A stretch of 64,000 nt of DNA from Betaproteobacteria bacterium (GTDB lineage: Bacteria > Pseudomonadota > Gammaproteobacteria > Burkholderiales > Rhodocyclaceae). This document shows, in pieces, positions 59,213-64,000 of the stretch (the first letter of the stretch is position 1; each line of letters opens with the position of its first letter). The DNA lies in the NCBI GenBank assembly GCA_009779265.1, contig WREP01000002.1:1-64000 (forward strand), given 5' to 3'. Both the position numbers and the translations under genes were made by a program. A model generated the notes under the pieces. That model was not told where the DNA came from. It worked only from the letters and a program-made list of their open reading frames with translations, and searched no databases.

Positions 59213-60232
59213 TCAGGCCGGCCTCACGCTCACATAGTCCCTCTGGTAGGTCCGGCCATGGGCCAGTAAGGCCCAGATTGTGCGCGCCATCTTGTTGGCC
59301 AGAGCAACCGCCACCACGTTGTGCGGTCGCCGTTTCGTAATCTCTTCGACCCACGGACCCGGCTTCCTGGCATTGGCCAGTACGCTTCGGGCGCCGTGTA
59401 TCAGCAAGGTTCGCAGATAGGTGTCTCCCCGCTTGCTGATGCCGTGCAACTGGATCTTGCCGCCGCTGCCCGTCTGCCGGGGCACCAGCCCCAGCCAGGC
59501 GGCAAACTCCCGCCCCGACCGGAAGGCCTGGGCGTCCCCCATCACGGCTACCGCCGCCGTTGCGGTCAACAATCCCACGCCGGGAATATCGCTGATCGCC
59601 TTTACCGCCGGGTCTTCTTTCTTCCATGCCTGCATGCGTTGTTCGATGAGCGTAATACGCTCATCAAGCCGGACGATTTCCGCCCAGTGCTCGCGCCAAC
59701 TGTCGATCAGCACGGCCGGCAGTCGCTCGGCGAGTCGCTCCAGTATCTCCGGCACAGCCTTGGCAAGACTGGCGCGCCCTGCCCCGGCAATTTCGCCATA
59801 CTCGGCCAGCAACCCCCGCAGCCCATTGCTCTGCATCGTCCTCATCTTCACCAGTTGCGAGCGCATCCGGTGGAGCGCAAGCATCGCCTGCTGCATCTCC
59901 GTCTTCACGGCAACCGCCTTGCCTGGCTGCTGCACGGCCAGCCAGATCGCTCTGGCGTCGGCCGCATCATTCTTGTTGCGAATGTTGAAGGCCTTGACGA
60001 ACCGGGCAGGCAGCAGCCTGACCTGATGCCCCATCGCGATGAGTCGCCGCGCCCAGTGGTGGGCGCCACCGCAGGCCTCCATGCCAATCAGGCATGGCGC
60101 ACGATTGGCAAAGAATTCCAGAAACTTCGCGCGCTTCACCGCCTTGCTCACGATCTCTCCCGTTTCTTCATCCGCGTAGTGCACCTGAAAGACACTCTTC
60201 GCAATGTCGATCCCGACTGGTATAAGTTTCAT
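59213..60232 (-). CDS. IS110-family transposase (DEDD recombinase)
   Basis: This 339-residue recombinase is intact. The N-terminal DEDD/RuvC-like domain begins IPVGIDIAKSVFQVHYAD, with later acidic residues in GMEACGG and NKNDAADARAI. The C-terminal Transposase_20 domain has IPGVGLLTATAAVAVMGDA and GREFAAWLGLVPRQTGSGGK, and the catalytic serine region LLIHGARSVL. The ATG at 60232 starts MKLIPVGIDI. The gene reads away from the short IS end, and its 3' side holds the putative guide RNA. Confidence 0.95.
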   Translation of the reverse strand: MKLIPVGIDIAKSVFQVHYADEETGEIVSKAVKRAKFLEFFANRAPCLIGMEACGGAHHWARRLIAMGHQVRLLPARFVKAFNIRNKNDAADARAIWLAVQQPGKAVAVKTEMQQAMLALHRMRSQLVKMRTMQSNGLRGLLAEYGEIAGAGRASLAKAVPEILERLAERLPAVLIDSWREHWAEIVRLDERITLIEQRMQAWKKEDPAVKAISDIPGVGLLTATAAVAVMGDAQAFRSGREFAAWLGLVPRQTGSGGKIQLHGISKRGDTYLRTLLIHGARSVLANARKPGPWVEEITKRRPHNVVAVALANKMARTIWALLAHGRTYQRDYVSVRPA

Positions 60233-60484
60233 TTGTGCTCCCTCCGGTTTGCCTGTGGAACCTCTATGGTCTCCCAATCTGGGCACTCTGATGCCGTCGG
60301 CCCGTGAGGGAGTACCCTTCTCCGGCATCACCCCCTGGCAAGGAGGGAGGCGTTCATTTCATTCCTATGGCCCTATGGCCGCTGGCTCGCCGAAAGGGCG
60401 CAAGCAGCGCCAATTCGTCCCCGAAAAACAGGAAGATGGCTAAACTGTTGCCCCGGGTCATCAAAAACAATGGAGGCGTAACGA

Positions 60485-61263
60485 ATGGTCCAAGCGCAAG
60501 ATGTCGAGGCCGTGGTACAGGCGGCCGAGCAAGGGGATGCCAAAGCCCAAAACGATCTTGGCCTGATGTACCTCGAAGGTCGCGGTGTGACGCAAGATGA
60601 AACCGAGGCCGCGAACTGGTTTCGCAAGGCGGCGGAACAGGGATATGTTGACGCCCAACACAAGCTTGGATGGATGTATGAATGGGGTCAAGGCGTCCTT
60701 GAGGATCGCGCCGAAGCGGCGACGTGGTATCGCAAGGCAGCGGAGCAGGGAGATGCGGTAGCCCAATACAAACTTGGATGGATGTATGCGGCTGCTGCGG
60801 TCAAGACACCTCCCTGGATCATGATCGCGCTGAAGCGGCGAAGTGGTATCACAAGGCTGCGGAGCAGGGAGATGTTCACGCACAATCCCAGCTCGGATGG
60901 ATGTATGGCAACGGCAAAGGCGTCCCCCGGGATGACGCCGAAGCGGCGACGTGGTATCGCAAGGCTGCGGAGCAAGGCGATGCGGATGCCCATAACAGCC
61001 TTGGATTCATGTATGAAAAAGGTCGAGGTGTGACGCAGGATCTTGCCGAGGCCGCGACCTGGCACCGTAAGGCAGAGGAGTTGCATCGCAAGAAAGCGGA
61101 ACGGGGCGATGCACGTGCCCAATACAACCTTGGATTCATGTATGAAACAGGTTACGGTGTGACGCAGGATTATGCCGAGGCCGCGACCTGGTACCGTAAA
61201 GCAGCGGATTCGTATTACAAGGCAGTGTGTAATAGCTCGCGCAGATTGGTGGGGTGGATGTAA
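60485..61263 (+). pseudogene. Sel1-repeat protein gene, frameshifted
   Basis: Sel1 repeats (about 36 residues, LGWMYEWGQGVLEDRAEAAT type) run in one frame from 60485 to about 60790. They continue in the next frame from about 60815 to 61263 (RAEAAKWYHKAAEQGDVHAQ onward), giving six or so units. The spacing between LGWMY and RAEA is 38 bases where 27 is normal, so an 11-base insertion or equivalent indel breaks the frame. The start has a good ggagg ribosome-binding site. No signal peptide is seen. It may be a sequencing error or genuine decay. Confidence 0.75.
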
Positions 61264-61393
61264 TGAACCACAACGTTTCGGAATTTGGCATCGCTGCCAT
61301 GTCGGGGCTCGCTCTGCCCCTCCAACCTGCGGACTGAGTTGTTTGCCTGCCGGTAGCAGTTAGGCTATTCGCACAATCACCGTTAAAGCCACC

Positions 61394-61855
61394 ATGAACA
61401 AGCCTCTACTCGAGCTGAAGCTGATTGACTACAAAACACTGAATGCAAGACAGCAGGAAACTTACAACTTCCAAAAAGTTTCCGGTGTGCTCGCAGATTT
61501 CGGGTTTTCCACTATTCTCCTAGGCGATGATTGGCAAGGTGCAGATTTCATCGCAAACCACTTCCTTGGCCACCAATTCTTGAAAGTTCAACTGAAGGGG
61601 CGTCTTACTCTCGATCAAAAATATCAAGACAAAGACATTTGGATTTGCTTCCGTCATCGTGATATTTGGTATCTATATCCGCATGACGCGGCTCTTGCTT
61701 GGGCGCGAGAAAACAAGAAGATGGGCAAGAACCCCGATCTATGGGAAAGCGGTTCTGGTGCGTGGTCGTACCCCTCTCCGCCCAAAGATTTCTTGCAGTG
61801 GCTGGCCGACTATGAGCTTAACCCATCGTCACAGCAGACCGCTTCCGGCGGCTAA
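61394..61855 (+). CDS. Unknown protein, cassette-like, possible nuclease fold
   Basis: This 153-residue soluble protein has no certain family. The middle part, LLGDDWQGADFIANHF then FLKVQLKGRLTLDQKYQDKD, has an Asp and a QxK on successive strands, as in some PD-(D/E)XK nucleases. A YLYPHD motif follows. The gene is AT-richer than its surroundings. A gttaggc string lies 28 bases upstream (61359-61365), and an attC-like sequence overlaps the 3' end. These signs suggest an integron-type gene cassette; function unknown. Confidence 0.6.
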   Translation: MNKPLLELKLIDYKTLNARQQETYNFQKVSGVLADFGFSTILLGDDWQGADFIANHFLGHQFLKVQLKGRLTLDQKYQDKDIWICFRHRDIWYLYPHDAALAWARENKKMGKNPDLWESGSGAWSYPSPPKDFLQWLADYELNPSSQQTASGG

Positions 61856-61870
61856 ACTTGATCGTTAGCT
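61816..61870 (+). other. Integron attC-like recombination site
   Basis: The 55-bp segment begins GCTTAAC (fits RYYYAAC) and ends GTTAGCT (near GTTRRRY). Between them are cccatc-gtcacagc and ggctaaactt-gatc, arranged as the two inner boxes of an imperfect dyad around a gaccgcttccggcg centre. This is the size and order of a short attC. It overlaps the stop of one small gene and sits just before the start of the next. No integrase gene is in the window. Confidence 0.5.
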
Positions 61871-61873
61871 GCC

Positions 61874-62455
61874 ATGCAACTTGATCGCCAAATTGAAGAT
61901 TTCGTAAAAGAAGTCGGATCCAAGAGTGTTGAGGTCTATAACGAGTTCAGCTTACAGCATGAGTTGGGCCTGTTCCTTCGCAAGCAACTTGGCAGCAGCG
62001 GCTATAATATCCAATTCGAACGCAATGTTACGCATTTTGGCTTACAGAAGTCAGCGTTTGAGAAGAAGGAAATAGATATTGCTATTACTTCGAAGGAAAA
62101 AGACAAAGACAAGCCATTAAGCGCCATCGAGCTTAAATATCCAAGAAATGGTCAGGTTCCAGAGTCCATGTTTAGCTTCTGCAAGGATATCGCGTTTCTA
62201 GAGCAACTCGTGACCGCCGATAGTGGCTTCCAGTCCGCCTATTTCCTTGCATTCGCTGGTTCTCTATTTTTTTCAGGCAATTGCGACGGTATCTACGGCT
62301 ACTTCCGCGGACGCAAACCGATTACCGGCAAGATCCCAAAGCCAACCGGTTCCAAAGATAAGGAAATCAGCATCACGGGTTCGTACACCGCAGAATGGCA
62401 CCCGGTCTTTGACAACACACAGTTTTGCCTTATCCGGGTTGGCGCGCTCCAATAG
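61874..62455 (+). CDS. Unknown protein, possible PD-(D/E)XK nuclease-like
   Basis: This is a 193-residue soluble protein of unknown family. The stretch EKKEIDIAI, about 15 residues, then AIELKYPRNG gives a D...ExK pattern on two strands, as in PD-(D/E)XK nucleases. QHELGLFLRKQL at the N-terminus would supply a helix with a glutamate. It is AT-rich and lies 18 bases after the preceding unknown gene in the same direction. A defence role is possible but not shown by the sequence. Confidence 0.58.
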   Translation: MQLDRQIEDFVKEVGSKSVEVYNEFSLQHELGLFLRKQLGSSGYNIQFERNVTHFGLQKSAFEKKEIDIAITSKEKDKDKPLSAIELKYPRNGQVPESMFSFCKDIAFLEQLVTADSGFQSAYFLAFAGSLFFSGNCDGIYGYFRGRKPITGKIPKPTGSKDKEISITGSYTAEWHPVFDNTQFCLIRVGALQ

Positions 62456-62478
62456 CCTTGGAATACCGCGTGCGCCAA
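62439..62478. terminator. Nested inverted repeat between convergent genes
   Basis: The outer arms ttggcgc / gcgccaa and inner arms tccaa / ttgga form a two-step hairpin spanning the stop of the 193-residue gene and ending at the ffh stop. It lacks a T run, so termination is only a possibility. Confidence 0.4.
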
Positions 62479-63846
62479 TCAGCGGCCCATGCCGCCCATG
62501 CCCGGCAGCATGCCTTTCATGCCGCGCATCAGTTTGCCGATGCCGCCCTTGGTGAAGTGCTTCATCATTTTCTGCGTCTGCTCGAACTGGTTGAGCAGGC
62601 GATTGACGTCCTGCACCTGCACGCCCGCGCCCTGGGCGATGCGCCGTTTGCGGCTGGCCTTGAGCAATTCCGGCTTGGCCCGCTCGGCTGGCGTCATCGA
62701 ATTGATGATGCCTTCGACACGCCCGATCATCTTGTTCTCGGCCCCGGCCGGCAATTGACCGGCGGCCTGGGCGATCTGTGCCGGCATTTTGTCCATCAGC
62801 GCCGACAGGCCGCCCATGTTGCGCATCTGGCCGATCTGTTCCTTGAAGTCGCTGAGATCGAAGCCCTTGCCGGCTTTCAGTTTTTTGGCGAAGGCCACGG
62901 CCTTTTCTTCGTCGAGGCCCTTTTTCGCTTCCTCGATCAGCGACAGCACGTCGCCCATGCCGAGTATGCGCGAGGCCATGCGCTCAGGATGGAAGGCTTC
63001 CAGCCCGGACAGCTTTTCGCCGACGCCGGCAAATTTGATCGGCTTGCCAGTGACGTGGCGCACCGACAGGGCCGCGCCGCCGCGCGCGTCACCATCGAGC
63101 TTGGTCAGCACGACGCCGGTGAGCGGCAGGGCCTCGTTGAAGGCGCGGGCGGTATTGACCGCGTCCTGGCCGAGCATGGCGTCGACCACGAACAGCGTTT
63201 CGATGGGCTTGAGCGCCGCGTGCAGGCGCTTGATCTCGGCCATCATCTGCTCGTCGATAGCCAGACGGCCGGCGGTGTCGACCAGCAGCACGTCGTGGTA
63301 GTGGCGTTTGGCCCAATCGAGCGCCGCCAGCGCGATGGCTTCCGGCTGTTCGCCGACGGCGGCGGGGAAGAAATCGACGCTGGCCTGACCGGCCACCGAT
63401 TTCAACTGCTCGATGGCCGCCGGCCTGTAAACGTCGCAGGAGACGACGAGTACCTTTTTCTTGTGATTTTCCTTGAGGTGCTTGGCCAGCTTGCCCACCG
63501 TGGTCGTCTTGCCAGCGCCTTGCAGGCCGGCCATCAGCACGATGGCCGGCGGCTGGGTGTGGAAATTGATCCCTTCGTGCGCCGTTCCCATGATCCGGGT
63601 CAGCTCGTCATGAACCACGCCGACCAGCGCCTGGCCGGGACTGAGCGAGCCGATCACGCTTTCGCCGACGGCTTTTTCCTTGACGGCGGCGATAAAATCC
63701 TTGACCACCGGCAAGGCGACGTCGGCCTCCAGCAGCGCCATGCGCACTTCGCGCAGGGCATCGGCAATATTGGCTTCGGTCAGGCGGGCTTCGCCTTTCA
63801 GCGTCTTGATGACGCGGGCAAGGCGGGTGGTCAGGTTGTCGAGCAT
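62479..63846 (-). CDS. ffh: Signal recognition particle protein Ffh
   Basis: Ffh is the SRP GTPase that binds signal sequences and 4.5S RNA. The 455-residue protein has an N domain and a G domain with GLQGAGKTTTVGKLAKHL, DTAGRLAID and TKLDGDARGGAALS. A methionine-rich M domain carries the RNA-binding and signal-binding region and ends GMLPGMGGMGR. It is divergent from a cytochrome-assembly gene, 29 bases away, as in many proteobacteria. Confidence 0.97.
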   Translation of the reverse strand: MLDNLTTRLARVIKTLKGEARLTEANIADALREVRMALLEADVALPVVKDFIAAVKEKAVGESVIGSLSPGQALVGVVHDELTRIMGTAHEGINFHTQPPAIVLMAGLQGAGKTTTVGKLAKHLKENHKKKVLVVSCDVYRPAAIEQLKSVAGQASVDFFPAAVGEQPEAIALAALDWAKRHYHDVLLVDTAGRLAIDEQMMAEIKRLHAALKPIETLFVVDAMLGQDAVNTARAFNEALPLTGVVLTKLDGDARGGAALSVRHVTGKPIKFAGVGEKLSGLEAFHPERMASRILGMGDVLSLIEEAKKGLDEEKAVAFAKKLKAGKGFDLSDFKEQIGQMRNMGGLSALMDKMPAQIAQAAGQLPAGAENKMIGRVEGIINSMTPAERAKPELLKASRKRRIAQGAGVQVQDVNRLLNQFEQTQKMMKHFTKGGIGKLMRGMKGMLPGMGGMGR

Positions 63847-63875
63847 GGCAAAAGGGCTTCGAGTAGAATTCGCGG

Positions 63876-64000
63876 ATGTTCGACATTGTAATTCAGCATC
63901 TGCCCAACATCCTCGCCGCCCTGATCTACGGCGCGCTCGGCGTCCATTTCTGGAACAGCCGCTGGCGGGAAAGCGAGAGTCAATGCCTCACCTGCCCGAT
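63876..64000 (+). CDS. CcsA/YpjD-like inner-membrane protein, 5' part
   Basis: Only the first 41 codons are inside the window. They encode a short N-terminus and a transmembrane helix (PNILAALIYGALGVHFW) followed by NSRWRESES. This start and the position divergent from ffh match the cytochrome c assembly (CcsA/HemX-type, YpjD) protein usually found there. The assignment relies partly on context because the conserved tryptophan-rich part lies beyond the edge. Confidence 0.6.
   Translation, partial: MFDIVIQHLPNILAALIYGALGVHFWNSRWRESESQCLTCP

Larger units (their letters stand above)
58931..60364 (-). mobile_element. IS110-family insertion sequence (IS1111-like layout)
   Basis: The element is about 1,434 bp. 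Subterminal inverted repeats gaacgcctccc (58937-58947) and gggaggcgttc (60345-60355) lie six and nine bases inside the proposed ends. Both junctions show a CT (58931-58932 and 60365-60366), which would fit a shared core dinucleotide. There is no obvious target duplication. The long non-coding part (276 bp) is downstream of the transposase gene and the upstream part is short (about 110 bp), as I understand is typical of the IS1111 group. Exact ends are inferred. Confidence 0.82.

Overview
The window is a high-GC, gene-dense chromosomal segment. It most likely comes from a betaproteobacterium of the order Rhodocyclales. That placement is inferred from gene content and order, not from a marker tree: argS / SPOR protein / dsbA / short-chain dehydrogenase, the secB-gpsA block, rplM-rpsI, the bioB-bioC region with comF nearby, and ffh beside a divergent cytochrome-assembly gene. 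Almost everything is core housekeeping. The exceptions are an AT-rich gene remnant at 35.9-36.8 kb and an accessory patch at 58.8-62.5 kb.

Layout: 0.1-5.7 kb is one minus-strand run (argS, SPOR protein, dsbA, SDR, thiS, thiG, trmB). 5.7-9.4 kb is a second run (recG, ridA, SPOR protein, DUF2802 protein). 9.4-15.6 kb holds a FadL-type porin, an acyl-CoA thioesterase, an ATM1-type ABC exporter, riboflavin synthase and a FecR/proline-rich protein. 15.7-19.7 kb holds a receiver-TPR protein and an OmpR-type two-component pair. 20-22.1 kb is groES-groEL with a perfect CIRCE operator. 22.2-30.8 kb holds plsY, ybaK, xerD, ogt, a bacteriohemerythrin, proA, holA, lptE and leuS. 31-37.9 kb holds uvrD, a membrane-anchored TAXI protein coupled to a ParA ATPase, a broken adhesin-like gene between two copies of a 92-bp hairpin repeat, and a tandem-receiver protein. 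37.8-44.9 kb holds ctpA-envC (minus strand) and the plus-strand run arsR, rhodanese, grxC, secB, SH3 protein, gpsA. 45-48.5 kb holds trmL, comF, bioB and bioC, separated by four copies of a dyad repeat. 48.5-58.8 kb holds ybdK with a CPA2 antiporter, an HDOD protein, erpA, bactofilin, rpsI, rplM, a candidate small RNA, rppH, proS and a lytic transglycosylase.

The accessory patch contains an IS110-family element (IS1111-like layout) sitting inside a palindromic repeat. Its non-coding region folds on paper into a guide-loop shape like that of bridge RNAs. The element is followed by a frameshifted Sel1 gene and two AT-rich unknown genes separated by a sequence that looks like an integron attC site. 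Other points of interest are: a candidate small RNA with repeated anti-Shine-Dalgarno motifs upstream of rplM; a dyad repeat whose end supplies the stop codon of three different genes; a triplicated segment inside the CtpA protease; and an ArsR regulator with the cysteine spacing of persulfide sensors, next to a rhodanese.

Translational coupling is common: four gene pairs overlap as GTGA and several as ATGA. Coordinates of starts reflect the chosen initiation codon and are discussed where the choice mattered. All functional names are family assignments read from protein motifs; no database search was available.
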